Shown: positions 22,916-36,300, numbered from the stretch's first letter. The stretch is DNA of 64,000 bases from Incurvaria masculella (GCA_946894095.1 OX335652.1:18995001-19059000), one strand, 5' to 3'. Notes: generated by a model not told the origin, from the sequence alone. Program-made: numbers and translations.

Positions 22916-23426
22916 TATGGTCACAGTAGTGAGAATCTTTCCGGGTTGCTCAATCTTTCGTGAACTCGTAGGCAAAACAATAAAGTCACATTCACATTAA
23001 TATATTTAATTTAACTTAATTTTTTTCCGACAATATTCTTCTGAAATTTTGGTCTGTTTCAACGGTGGTATCTATAGATTCCGGCACTTATTAGAACCAC
23101 AACAACACCTGCGCACAATCCATACCGAAAATAGTACCATCTGTCGGCGACCCCACGTAACACCTTAAATGAAGCACTTTGGGCAAGCAAATTAAAATAA
23201 CTTGTTAATGGTGTTTGCGGTATGCTAGGCGCGTTAATGAACACATATTTTGAGCAAGCAGTGGGCCTGATTGGTTTCGACAATCAGATGAATAAATTCA
23301 AGTATCCATGTATTAGACGCAGAATTATACAATACAACTCAATACTACAACAGCGTTCGCAAAACCGAAACAATGTTTTCGTTAGTTTTTAGTGCATGTT
23401 AATTGATTTTGGAATCCTTTTTTTTG
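22916..23426. other. Intergenic, no gene recognised
   Basis: AT-rich stretch between repeat fragments; nothing recognisable. Confidence 0.4.
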
Positions 23427-23640
23427 AAGTCGGTTATTTTTTGTTACAATTTTTGTTTGTTTCTTTATTTTTAGTGAATCTGAAGTACACTAACTAATTT
23501 GTGCACGTATTTTCCAATAAAAAAAGAATCATCGACATCGGTTGGCGTGATATTGAGTTATTCGTCAATTTGTCGCGCACATACTTAATGCAAATTTAAG
23601 ACTTATACGATTTTCTAATAGTTATTAGTCAGATTTAAAC
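23427..23640. mobile_element. AACCGACT-TIR element, fragment
   Basis: Matches the part of the 20081-20672 element from TTGAAGTCGGTTATTTTTT to the TTAATGCAAATTTAAGACTT block, without the hairpin core. Confidence 0.7.
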
Positions 23641-23660
23641 CGATTTTTTACGGTCAATTA

Positions 23661-24094
23661 TACATACTGTTTTGAAAACTTAAGGTTTTCTGGTGTGCAA
23701 TGCCGAGCTTGGCCGACATGTTTCGCCTCCCACGACGGAAGCATCGCCAGGGCCACTTCGTTGCCCCGGAGTTACGTCTGACAGCCCGGCTCGTCAAACG
23801 GTAACTGGCGGGCGTCGGCTGCGGAGATTTTAGGTGTGGGTAGGTTCGGGCTGCCTCGTGGATGCGGGTAGGTTGTCAATTTGCTGCACCATAGACATAT
23901 AGGGCTCCGTGCACACATAGCTAACGGTGTAAGCTGGTGCCACTGTGACGTGTTTGCCCTTCGGTCTATGTTGAGCAAGTAGTGTAGTCCAAGACGGAGA
24001 GAGTCTGATACTGTCGTCCATGTTGAAGTTTGCATGTCTGGAGATTTCAATGGATTGCACACCGGAAAACCGTAAGTTTTCAAAACATTATGTA
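23661..24094. mobile_element. MITE with about 40-bp inverted ends
   Basis: TACATACTGTTTTGAAAACT..GGTTTTCTGGTGTGCAAT at the left is mirrored by ATTGCACACCGGAAAACC..GTTTTCAAAACATTATGTA at the right. The 350-bp core is GC-richer than the surroundings. Open frames in the core have no recognisable similarity. No clear target duplication. Confidence 0.6.
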
Positions 24095-24099
24095 CAGCG

Positions 24100-25280
24100 A
24101 CGGTCTAAATATAAGAACAAATTATACATACATCTCATATTCGAAATGAAAGTTTTTGACATTCACCCACCCATGTCATAAATACGGGTGCTGGATAAAT
24201 GATTGAATTAAAAGACGACAAAGCTTAGCCTAGTGCCTTGTGAAAGATTTCTGCCAACGCAGCCTGTGACGAGTAAATGTCCATTTAATTCCCATATTAA
24301 TTATGCCAGTAGCCTCAATCCAGGCCTCGGGAAATCGATAATTAGATCACCGGGAATATGAGGAATTATTCACGCATCGCTGGGTACACCACGTGCCGAG
24401 TTCTCACGTCTCGTTGGGCCCGATGCTAAGCCGAGCGGCCGAACATTTTGAAATGTGTTGAATGATGAGCGAAATCTTTATGGAAAAGCAAAGGTAACTT
24501 AAAATCGAAATCTATTCTAGAATTTATCAGGTTTATAACAATGAATAAAGCAAAACAAGAAGTGCACAATACAAAACAAAATATACACCAAACGAATGAA
24601 ATCTTGTTGTTGGATCGTATGTAATGGATATAATAGTTACTTATAATAGGCAGGAAAATGTTTTTAATTCCCTACGATATTTTAGCATTACAATACGATG
24701 CAATCGGAAATCTAGACTTTGAGCTTCATTGCACTTTAAGTGCTTTCATTAGAGGCAATTAAACGTTTGTATGCAACCATTATCAACTGGCCTATTCGTC
24801 TCTACTATCAAACTGGTACTGATATCGCTCGACATAAAATACCAATATGCAATAATATTTCTGCTGGATCGATTACAATATGACACGGCTTTTTTGTTAG
24901 AGAAAAAAAAGCTCACTAAAACATCACTAAATAGGGGATCGACTTCTTTCGTTAATTTTGAATCGTCTACGAAGATCCAGATAGTCAATTTCTACTTAGA
25001 ATCAGGATCATACCAAATTGCATTACCACCGATTCTTTCGTATATTGGATTTACTCTCCTAAATAATTGAAGAGTTGTCCTATATCATCTAACACGAACC
25101 ACCATGTGATCTTCGGGAAGCCAATTCAGGGTACAAACCTTACCCAACACCGAGCGCTACATGCAAAATCTTTTGAATTGTTGTTCCTAAAATGCCTATT
25201 AGAGGTTCAATCTCAAGATATGTCACAGAAGGTTCTTCGAACATCAATTTTCTTAGAATAACGAAGTTATCTTGAGTGAA
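24100..25280. other. Intergenic, no gene recognised
   Basis: Bases 24750-25260 are open on both strands for about 80-100 codons, but composition is AT-driven and no domain is visible. Confidence 0.35.
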
Positions 25281-25286
25281 GGCGGC

Positions 25287-25660
25287 TTACTACACTAAGC
25301 GCCTTTTTCACCTACTGCTGATTAGATTAATCGCCACATATTAAGGGCCTTTCTGAACAGCTTGCAATCAATACCAGTAAATGATAATCAGCACTTTAGC
25401 AATAAAGGCCCTTTAAGTGTCTATTAATATAAATCAGCACTTGGTGAAAACCAGGCTAAGGGTCTCTTCCACCAAGTACTGATTAACTTGATCCTTACAT
25501 TGAAGGGCCTTTCTTACCATCTTGCAATCTAAACAGTACTAGATAATCAGCACTTTAGTAATAAAGGCCCTTTAGTGTCGATTAAAATAAAATCAGCCCT
25601 TGGTAAAAAACAAGCTAAGGCATATAATATATACTATAAGCCTTAGTGTAGTATATAATA
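25287..25660. mobile_element. Fold-back element of two tandem 170-bp units
   Basis: Two direct units (about 25287-25445 and 25446-25618) share AAGGGCCTTTCT, TTGCAATC and ATAATCAGCACTTTAG..AATAAAGGCCC. TACTACACTAAGC at the left end is mirrored by GCCTTAGTGTAGTA at about 25640-25653. Each unit is also internally self-complementary around AGGGCCTTT/AAAGGCCCTT. Confidence 0.55.
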
Positions 25661-25664
25661 TATA

Positions 25665-26830
25665 CGAAGACTTCTGAAATAACGATATTCGAGGGTCCTA
25701 AGACATGAGGTTTCATCATTTAACACTGAATGAGCTTCTTGGAATCCGCTATCGCCACGGTTCTATGGTACCAGGGGCGTGCAAACTAATTTACAACTAG
25801 TGATTAGGAGCCATTACTAGTTAACCTATTTTCTAGACGGATATGTCATGAGGAAATATGGTTGTAAGATCTATGAGCATTAAAATCACATTGTAAAGTT
25901 TGTAAAGTGCAAATTATTTTTAGATTGCATATTGAATGGATAGAATATTTATCGAAATGCTAACACTGACGAAACACGAACTCCTCAACAATCTTAATCT
26001 TTTTTTATTCATAGGTTCAATCCATATATTAAGAATGAATGCCTAAACATATTTTTTCTTTTACATAAGTGGTAATGGAATAATCATGAATAATGGAAAT
26101 ATGACAAAATACATTATATTTAAAGTAATTGAGTTTTTAGGTCAGATTCAATAGTGAATTTTCTTCTAAGAGCGATTTGGTATTCCGTGGTGAATTGTAA
26201 TCTTCCGCCATAAAGGCAGCGACTAATATACTTTTTTCTCTCTGCTTGTCTTTCTATGTTGAAAGTTCTGTTGTTGCTCCGTCGGCTCAAAGGACAATAT
26301 TAACCACAAGTTAATATTCAATCGTGCGTTTGGTCGTAAGTCAAACTCTTGGGATGATGGCTCCGAATATTCGGTTCTCGGGAGGAAAAAAAGTCAACTG
26401 TGGTGATGTTGTTTTTATAATTGCGTCCACCTTTATATTTAAGCACAAGTTTTTAATGTTTTTTATCACAGACGATTTAGATCTCTGACTTCTGCCCATA
26501 AACATAATAGAGTGCATAGTGATGGACGAGCAACTAAAGAAACAGAAAGTCTACCGCGTCGGTCAGGCAGTCACTTAAACGTAACCGGAGAAAGATGTTT
26601 GTATATTTATTTTGCCAAGAAACCCTATTCCTCAGCTGCAGCTTCTGTTTCTGCAGACATACGCGTATTTTAAGATGCAGCATACATTGATAATAATATT
26701 TTAATACCTTGCAAACTATTACTATAATCCGTATTGGGCGAATAGTATTAGTATGAGGATTATATAAAAATTTTTGCATATTTCAGAATGTAGGTAATGC
26801 CCCATTCGTTTATAAGGCCACGGCTGTACA
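25665..26830. other. Intergenic, no gene recognised
   Basis: AT-rich, nothing recognisable. Confidence 0.35.
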
Positions 26831-26860
26831 GTTTTTGCATGCTATTTTTTCCTTACAGCA

Positions 26861-27065
26861 GATATCTGAAAATCTAGAGGCTTTATTTAACGTAAACAAA
26901 GTCTGTACATTCTCAGATAATGAAGTGGTGTTTGTTGCAGAAACAATACCGTACCTTGAACAATACATGTGGAATACACAGAATGTTTGGAGAGAAAGAG
27001 AAGCGTTAACAAAAATGTATGAACATCTAATCTTAATTGTTTTATTATTTATTTATCATCCATAG
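26861..27065 (+). CDS. Candidate terminal exon of an unidentified gene or pseudogene
   Basis: A pyrimidine-rich TTTTTTCCTTACAG precedes an open frame of 67 codons to a TAG. The translation has balanced composition (CTFSDNEVVFVAETIPYLEQ, then YMWNTQNVWREREALTKMYE) and ends in a hydrophobic stretch, LILIVLLFIY. I do not recognise the protein. The last bases (ATCCATAGACAG.ACACT) recur near 27800, so the end may lie in a repeat. Further coding-like but out-of-frame pieces follow at about 27115-27240 and 27270-27380 (the second ends NTIISVINYYSEL before a stop). This could be a decayed gene. Confidence is low. Confidence 0.25.
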
Positions 27066-27069
27066 ACAG

Positions 27070-28383
27070 TACACTGCACTCGGATTTGTCATATGTAATC
27101 ATTAACCAGTTCTGCGATTCCAGCAAGCCAGTCCCCACAAAAAGCACCCGTTCACGAGCATCACGCCGGACACAGCCATCTCTCAACCATATTCTAGGGA
27201 AAGAGGAGACCCGAACCCAGCGTCACCGCAAGTAAGGACCTTAAAGCGATGCACTACTCCAGTGATAACAAGAAAACATTGTAAATCCTTTCTACGATTA
27301 AGTCCTTATGATGAGTCTAGTGTTAGATCCAGAATTAATACAATTATTTCTGTCATTAACTACTACAGTGAACTGTAAACAAAGAGTCTAAATACAAAAC
27401 CTTATTTTTCTGCTTTGGTAGAAATCCTATATAAACCCTTATAATATAAACTAATCTTCTCTTCCGGGGTCTAATAAATCGATCGCTCCTATAATAAAAA
27501 AATCACTACTATTAATATATACGAGAAGAGAATAAACTTTGATGACATATCTTCTGAGTTTATTGATCTAGGTATAGCGATTAAGTTGGTCTTTGTTTTG
27601 GACCGGTCCATTAGGAACGACAAAATACTCAGGCGCGTGTGACTTACTCCCGCAAAACTGACAATTAGTCTTGGGGGCAGTGCCAAAAACATGAATGTTT
27701 TGCTTGGGAATTCTAGGCTTAAAATTCATATTGTTCAAACATAAAATGTTAACACGCTTGTTTATTGTTGTTTTATTGTTTATGGTTTATTCATTATCCA
27801 TAGACAGAACACTATCACAGCACACCTCTTCCACTTAATATACAGATATACATCTTTCTATACATGCTCTACGAATACGGGTATTTTTTTCATTTAACTG
27901 GTTTCATTTGCATGGTTTTTTTTGGAACTAGACGGGGATGGCAGCGGAACTGAAAATGTTTCCGGTTTTTCCACCCAGTTCACTCAAGCCACCGAAACCC
28001 TGGGGTGTTCATATTGTGGTATGGTAGCTCGTTGATTAGGAAACTCAATTGATTGGGATAATATCTTGGGAGTAGGTTCGTCATAGCATATTTATTAAGA
28101 ACCCATCGTTAATATTGACGTATTAAACTTAGGTTTGGGTTCGATGTGAACTGACTAGGTCGTACAAGAAAGTTACCAAAAGGGTCGACTCAATCACACC
28201 TAAGCAAAAAGCTCTCCAAAATAAAAACAAACTTAAAAATTAAATTTGAGATGGATATGAACAGCCACGGTTACACGCATAGCTCCCACGATTATAAATT
28301 GGTTTATGATTAAATATTAATGTGATTTTCTAAATTCACAAAATTTTAGTTCTTTATGCAAGATAAAACCTTCCGCAAAATTT
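27070..28383. other. Intergenic, possible gene debris
   Basis: Contains the coding-like pieces mentioned for the 26861 candidate (27115-27380). The rest is AT-rich. A weak SINE-tail-like word may lie at about 27930-28000. No complete gene. Confidence 0.35.
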
Positions 28384-28827
28384 AAAGACCAAAATATATG
28401 ACCAGTGCGTCCTCCCTGTTATGGCGTACGGTGTGAAACGTGGACTCTGATGGTCGCCGTTGTTCAGAAGTTGAAAGTTGCCCAGCGATCAATGGAGCGA
28501 GCCATGATGGGAATATCGCTACGGGATACGGTGCGTTACAAGACAATCCGCAGACGTAGCAGAATAGTCGATATTGGACATCGGGTGGCTAAGCTCAAGT
28601 GGCAGTGGGCTGGTCATGTCAGCCGAAGAGACGACGACCGTGGGAGTAACCGTGTCTTACACTGGCGGCCGTGGACAGGGAAACGGAGTGTGGGAATACC
28701 ACCCGCCAGGTGGGACGACGACATCAAGTGCGTCGGCGGAAAGCAGCGGTTCCGTTCCGCTGAGGGCCGGGAGGACTGGAGAAAAATTGGAGAGGCGTAT
28801 GTCCAGCAGTGGACGCAAATACGCTGA
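28384..28827 (+). pseudogene. RTE-type LINE reverse transcriptase C-terminus
   Basis: The last ~140 residues of an RTE-family RT protein. ETWTLMVAVVQKLKVAQRSM is followed by ISLRDTVRYKTIRRRSR, KLKWQWAGHVSRRDD, KRSVGIPPARWDDDI and EAYVQQWTQIR before the stop. These blocks are hallmarks of the domain behind the RT in RTE elements. A one-base frame change near 28435 separates the start (IYDQCVLPVMAYGV in another frame). The copy is 5'-truncated, as LINE insertions usually are. It is better kept than the minus-strand relative at 4688-5105. Confidence 0.85.
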
Positions 28828-28906
28828 CTGGCTAACTGACTGACATGTAAGATAAGATTTATGAAGGAAGTTTTGGGAATTTGGACTTATACTTTTCATT
28901 TTCAGC

Positions 28907-29140
28907 TTTTTTCGTAACTGGATATGGTTGTCTAATACTACATCAATACTCATGTTCTTAGCCCAACACACCACATTATCGTAGGGATTGGGTTAGGTTA
29001 GGTTAGGTCCCCGCCCCTTTATCCCCACGGCTACATTGAACTGAATGAAAAACACGGGCAATCTTTCATTGCCGCTTTGACCATTATTTTCATCCAAAGC
29101 GATGGTACTACAGTTTTACATGGAATCCGGACCACGAACG
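28907..29140 (-). mobile_element. 5S-headed SINE, diverged 3' part with TTAGG insertion
   Basis: Minus-strand tail and body words (ACTGGATATGGTTGTCTAAT, CCCAACACACCACAT, ACATTGAACTGAATG, GCCGCTTTGACCAT). About three and a half TTAGG units (28989-29007) interrupt it between the tail and the body. Confidence 0.65.
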
Positions 29141-29144
29141 ACTA

Positions 29145-30197
29145 ATCCCTTAGTCGGCACTTACGACATGTATTGGAAGAACTGCAGTGGAGCCCAATTG
29201 TATTATATTTTGTGCCGGTACCCGTACGAATTTTAGGTGTTGAAGTATTTTCATCATCGAAAATCATCACTCGTCACTGGAATCCGAGAAGTGGGTCTTC
29301 GGTGTCAGGAGTGGGCCGGGAACTAGGTTGAAATACGGGACAGACAGACTCAGGAATCAGCTAATATAAAATCGTATGCACTACATAGCAACGTCTAGGT
29401 GCAATCTTATGATAGATAAGATAAAAAATGCAAAACGTTTCAAGAAATACTAACAAAGCAAAATAATAAGCAAACATTATTTAACCGTTATCTTTAAATT
29501 TAATGATAAAAAGCAAGTGTTCTTGCGAACAATAGGTTTCAAAGTGAAAAGTGGCGAGTGATTTGGAGGTAAGAAAATAAAAGCGCGTGTCTAATTCACA
29601 CATTCTAAACACAAATAAAGGCGTATTCGATTCTTTAAATCATTTATTAACTCATTTATAAAAACATTTCAACGGAAATCTTGTCGCTGAAAAGCAATAC
29701 TTACGTATAACTAATCCTAACGAAAAAGAAAGTGTAAGTAGAAATGAAACATAAAAAATAGTTTTAAAAAAACGAGACTATATAAAAAAAGTATTTTAAA
29801 CCAAAATTATAGACACACACACACTATACAACTATAATAAATGTTTTTACAACTATAGAACAAAAATAAGCATTATGTAACCTATATTTTTTTCTGTATT
29901 AATATGTTCTTAAATCTGTTCTTAAATTAATTTAGAGATTCGCTTACTTTTACTTCGTCGGACGAGTTCAGTTCTTCTGTGCCTCAATAACCAAGTAAAG
30001 GCCATCTTAAAGTAAACAATTTATCGATCTGCTTATATTTATGCTAATACTAATATAATTTTACATACAACCAGATTAGCTGTTTCTCTTATTTATTTAC
30101 TTATTTTTACCCAATTGGTTCTGTAGGCAGACATAATATAATTTTAGTTAAGTTAACACTCTTGCCTGACCCAACAGCTAGTTAGGAGAGGCGTACT
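29145..30197. other. Upstream region of the CoA-ligase gene
   Basis: AT-rich. No promoter element is certain. CTGACCCAACAG ending at about 30177 could be a 3' splice site of a 5'-UTR intron, 20 bases before the start codon. Confidence 0.3.
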
Positions 30198-30368
30198 ATG
30201 TTGGCTCAAACATTGAATCCTACGCAGAAGAAGTACAGCTCTACAGATGAATACATGAGAGAGCTGAGAGAGGAGGTTGTAGAAACATCTGGAAAAGCAA
30301 CTGATGGCTACCATATGGGAAAGCTAATGTACCACGTACTAAAGAAACATCCTCAGGCCATCAACCAG
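30198..30368 (+). CDS. CoA-ligase exon 1 (residues 1-57)
   Basis: Starts at ATG in the context GGCGTACTATG and ends KKHPQAINQ before GTGAGC, in phase 0. HVLKKHPQAINQ followed by IDAISGE of exon 2 is the usual N-terminal block of insect luciferase-like ligases. An upstream non-coding exon is possible. Confidence 0.85.
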
Positions 30369-33300
30369 GTGAGCAGACATGCAGGAATAATTTGTTACTA
30401 ATGCAACACTAGCTGCCCATTATAGGCGACAGACCAGAAATGACCAGTCATTTGGAGGTCTTCTTACAGTCGTATTCAGAGTTAACCTGTCAACCTGCAC
30501 CAGACTAGCCGGTTTAGTTCGACCTAGTACTAAAGTTAGTATGGCCCACTCTGAATACTGTTGTTTATACGAAATTAGAAATATATTTGGCTGATATACA
30601 AGATTCATATTTTGAAGGTCACAAAAAAGAGCAAGAAATGCTATGTTCAATTCCCTGAAACCTAGTTGTCACTGTTTGTCTGGCGTTCCAAAGATGAGGT
30701 CTCAATCCACGTTATTTAATCAATAGTTTTCAGCCGATTTTCGATTATTTGTCAGTCACTCAATATTATCGATTTGATTAAAATAAACTTAACTAAACGG
30801 GACATTAGGGTGGCCCAACCCGGCGGGCCTAACTCATTCGCGGGCACGGTACAAAACCGTGCTGTTGCGCTGTGGGACCTTCTCTGTTTCAAAGAATAAG
30901 ACAGGCTCCGTGATGAGGAAGATGCAACATGTCCACAATAAAGACAATGTGCATAATGTATGATTTGGTAAGATTTACGAAAATTTTAATTTCAAAACGA
31001 CTTATAGCTAAAAGTAAACCACGACCGCTGTAGTCAAAAATCTAACAAAAACCAAATAGATCATAAATTTTGATTAAATAAGCTATGTCTGATGACTAAT
31101 CTTTTTACGATGTTCTTACTTTATCGTTACCTAATCCACCTCCAAAAATATTGTATAAAACGCGCGAAAAATCCGAACTTTCGGACCTTATAACTTAGAA
31201 ACCAAACACAATTTTACAATGCCAATGGTCATCAGACATCAAGTTCGATCAAATAAAGCTATTTTGAGCAAAATTTTGGATCTCTGATAAGAAATAAGGG
31301 CGTGATCATCTTTCCCCTTTTGTATGGGGAGATGAGCGGGATGGGCCACCTTAAGATGCATTCCACACAGTGCTTGTGGTAGTTCTTCGAGTTGCTGGTA
31401 GCGCATGGTTAGAATTATATTTACATATTACAGATAGACGCAATTTCGGGAGAGGTGGAAACAAACGAGTCGGTGCTGCGACGCACCGTGCGGCTGGCGA
31501 CAGCTCTCACCGACCGCGGCTTGAAGGTCGGAGACGTGGTCGCGGTGATGGGCCCGCATCACCTCGACCTCTGTATACCGGTGTTCGCGGCGCACTTCAT
31601 CGGCGCGGCCATCTTGCCTTTACCGGAATCGTCTACCAGTGGTATGTTAGAAGGAAGCAGATTTGCTTATACATGACGTTTTTAGGATGTGATTATTTTC
31701 AACAAGAAAAGGTTAAACCAATTTGGTTTTCAATTTTTTTCTATACGACAACTATAATTGCATTATTTTAGTTTCTAATTTTACATGGATTTCGAGCACC
31801 TCGCATTCGTGACAGAATTCACTTATCAAACTCAGGGAGAAAAATAAAATGGTGCATGGACGGGCGGGGGTTTGAACCCGCCAGGTTACACCCTGCGCTA
31901 ATAAGGTACGAGCTACATGTGCGACTTTTGTATTTCATGCCCGATGTTCTAATCAAATATTATTGCCAATTGATTTAACTTTTCATACTATAACAAATGA
32001 CATAATTTTTTTCTTGAATCCTTATCTGTAGTAAGCACCAATTAATCGTTACCACTAAGCAAAGTCGGTCCACAACTGGTATTGTATGTGAGATAGAAAT
32101 CTTTTACCACTGCGCCATGGCTGGCGTTCATCCCATGCCCGCGACAGATACGTAAGAAAATATTTGTGAAACTTTGTAAAAATATTTAGAAACGTTAAGT
32201 GTTTCCAAACTCGAGGTAATCACGCCTTCTAGACTTGCTTCACAGATTCTGACTTAATACTTGCTTTTGATTGATAAAACAATCCTCGATTTTGTGAATG
32301 CAGTCTATCTGTATATAAGTTTCATTCTCACTCATGTTAAGACACATTTTTTTTATAAATTCTACTCTCCGAGTCTCAAATTGACGGCTTCACTTGAGAA
32401 AGTATCTCAAATATTCATGCCCAATTTTGAAACTTTGTAGGTATGGACTAAAACAATCCTCAATTTGCGAATACAGTCTATCTTTATATTAGTTTAATTC
32501 TCACTCATTTTTGGATACATTTTGATTTTTCATAATTTCTACTCTCCGAGTCTCAAATTGACGGCTTTACCTCAGAAAGTTGCTCAAATATCCGTGCCCA
32601 ATTTTGAAACTTTGTAGGTATGGACGTATTTGAAACTAATTCTGGCGTGGGCAATAAAGATTATAATATAGTGATGTGTCTATGTATTGTTTCAGATGAA
32701 TTGAAAAATTACCTGGGTTTATCTGAATCTAAAATAGTGTTCTCTCAATCCGAACACGTAGCAAAATTGAAGCCACTACAGAATGACTTCACTTTCGAGA
32801 TAGTGACATTCGATGAAAGCGAAAAGTACCAAACCATGTACCAGTTCATAGAACAGCACACATCCGGAAAGAAACTTTTAGATTTCAGGTATTTAAACGT
32901 TCTTTGTACTACAATGCATAGCAATCTAAAATGAGCGCTATTGACCACCGACCACCGCTCGCGGTGTAGGGGTAGAGGACTTGCCTTTCACGTGAGAAAA
33001 TCTTTTCAATTTCATAATTTAATATTATGAATTATGAAGTTACTTTCAAACGAATAAAAAATAAATCTCGAGTTTTGAATTGTTTTTTTTTAATGTTTAT
33101 GTTATAATTTGAGATGAAAAAGTAAAACATGCTCAATTTCAGCTGTTTGAATCTTTTCACGAAAGCATTCTACTAAGGCGGTCATGAAGTCGATTAATAG
33201 ATACATATAATTGATGTATAGTCGATCACAAAATTAATTCGCTATTTTAATCATTTGCAATTTTCAAAACAACCATTGCAAAATTGTTTTGAAAATATAG

Positions 33301-36300
33301 GTACCAAAATACTCATAGTAACCACGCAGATATAATAAAAAAATATTACACCTTTAATGCAGTCTAAGAATTTTATTTTATTATAGTAGAAATTTATTTA
33401 AACCTATAATTTGCAAAAATATATATAAACTGTAAAAAGAAGGATGCGAAACATCGAATGTTTGTTCATTAAATAGCATCATGTGAGATTCTTAAGTGTT
33501 TTCACGTATTCTTACATGTCGTTGGAACACATGAAAATCAGTAAGCGAACTGACTCGCCAGCGATATATGTTTTGTATGTCATTGTGGCTACGCCGTTTG
33601 CGGACGTTTCGGTTGCTTCTCTTGTTATTCCATGCTCGCTGTATCAAAATGAATTAACAATATATTCAGTTGAGAAACGCTCAATATTTAACTTGTCTTA
33701 TAAATGTACATAGTTGTTGGCACAAACTTGGTTTTATACACAGTGTCTCTGACTTGAACCCATATGAAACGACCGCTTGGCTGATGACAACAAGTGGAAC
33801 CACAGGCCTTCCGAACATTATCATGGTAACACATGCCAATGTGGCTTATCAACAAGCACCAATATGGTAAGGATATACAGATATAGTTGAGTAATAATGA
33901 CATGACAATATTTCTATAAAGCCCAACCAATGTTAATATAAAGAAACTGCAGTATTTTCTGTTCTTTGGCCTCTTAAGCCTCAGCCTCAATGGCCCAGTG
34001 GCGCGACACTTCGGCGATCGCTCTCCGAAGTTAAGCAACGCTGGGTCCGGTCTGGTCTTGGATGGGTGACCATTCGACCGTTGAAAGAGGCTGGCCGTGG
34101 TTCGGATTCCACGTTAAACTGTAGGTCCCCTTCCTTACTTACTAGGTGGTAGGGTTAATCCCGCCCGGGTTGGTACCATCGCATTGGATGAACGATGGTC
34201 GAAGCGGCAATGATAAATTGTCCGTGTTTTCCATCCAGTTCAATTTAGCCGTGCAATATAAGGAAGGTCCTGGCATGGCACCTAGCTCCCATGTGGTGTG
34301 TTAGGCTAATACCATGACAGAATGGTGTGGTATTAGCCATCCATGTCCAGTCACATAAAAAAAAAAAACACGCCACCAGATAAATTGCTATTGATATATA
34401 TACATTAAATATTGAATCAAACGTTTATTTTTTATTGATATTTAAAGTACAATTAATCCAATTGCTGAAAACCAGCAGCTCTTGCCTGGCCGCAAAGTTA
34501 GCCGAGAGCACTATTATTTAACTTTATTCCTTTTCTCCCAGCATAAAAAATCAAATCTATAATATTCAAGTATCTACTGATTTACATTCTTTTTAATTTG
34601 TAAATTTTAAACCTTTTTGCGTACTGTCTTGATGATCTATTCCTGTATGTTTTATTTTGTTGTTCTTGGGAGAATAAAATGAATTTAATTTAAAAATAAA
34701 ATTTATTATTTTAGGAAATATGACTGTGACATATTGCCGCCAGTTACTAAACTTTTCTTGATACTGTCCCCATTACAATGGCAAGCGGCCATGATATTGT
34801 ACATCAGCGGTGTGATATTTGCTACCCCGCGGGTTCAAACCTCCGAGAAATTAACAACTGAATTGGTTATAGATATCATCAATGGTCATAAGGTAAGTTT
34901 CATTAAAACATATATGTAAATGTTGAAATTAAACGTCCCATAGGTTTGAAGAACCTATAATATTACCTTTACCTTTGGGTGATGTTATATTAATAATAAA
35001 TTAAACCAACTTAGATGTAAACATTTAAAGGCTTAAAAAGTTGAAAACTTATGACAATTGCGATACAGTTTTTTTAAATAAATATTGAACTTACCACAAT
35101 CAGGTTACGAATTTTCGTTTATTTAGATTTTTATTACTTTAGGTACCTATCTAGTAAAATTCAACAGTATGTATGAATATTCTGTTAACGTTTTTTGCAC
35201 ACAATAATTCTTCGTATTTATTTACTTTTCTCCCATCTTATTTAATTTGGAGTCTTTTGCTTGGATCTTCAGTCGGGAGACCAATGCTCCCGTCAGGAGC
35301 CTCCCGTATAGAAGAGCAAACATAATCCTCTTTAAGTCCTTTTGAAATAAATTTGGACATATCAATTTCTTTATGAAATAAGTTATTCAATTTGACTATA
35401 TTTCATTAAATATTTTGGTACCAACACACAGGCTTATCTTAAATTGAATCATCTACATCTGCAATAATTATGTTTACGAACAATATTCAATATACATATA
35501 TTTCATTCCATTTATTTCAACTTTTTTGGTAGTCAAACTGCACTAAATTACGTCAAAAACTTATAGATCCGTGGATTCTATCAATCAGTAAAGAAGAATC
35601 CGGAAAGAGACTTTACTGGTTTTCCGTCCACAATAATGAAATAAATGTACTATTATTATTATTAAGCCATGTTTCGCACAATAATATACTCAACCATATA
35701 TTTATTTTTTGCTTGCGGGCATGAGGTGTAGTCTTTTAATTCCCTGGCTGACTAGACCTTCTGGGAATGTGAAATGAAATAAATACTTAGTACTAAATGC
35801 TACTGCCAAACAATTATTGGTAGAACAACTTTAAGCAAAAAACAAGAACAAAATAAACATGGTTTCCAAAGGAAGAAAGGTTTATATTCATTGAGAAAGA
35901 GTATTAACCGGTTTTTTTTCTTTCAGCCTTCGCTGGCCATTCTCAGCCCAACATTAAACAGGATGATCTTAGAGTCACCGAAAAAATGCGACTTCTCTTG
36001 CTTCAAGAGTTGGTGGATTGGTGGGAGTCACATGCATGGAGGTGAAGAAATAACAGGAGAACGAATGGAACTAAAAAAATGGACTTATCACAATTGTGCC
36101 GCGGGGGGCGTGTCATCTTGACAGAACCTGCGGCCATTTTATTCTTGCGTCGCTAGCTGTCGCGGGCGAGTTTGACGTAAGATCGAATTGTAATTGAATA
36201 TGCCGTCGTGCATTGTAAAATGATGCATAAACAACTTGACGAGACATAAAAAACATTCAGGAATATCATATTACCTGTAAGTATACGTTAAATATTCGAA

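Noticed and set aside
31370..31771. 133-codon frame overlapping exon 2
   Set aside because: It is a shadow of exon 2 in another frame; it crosses both splice sites without family similarity.
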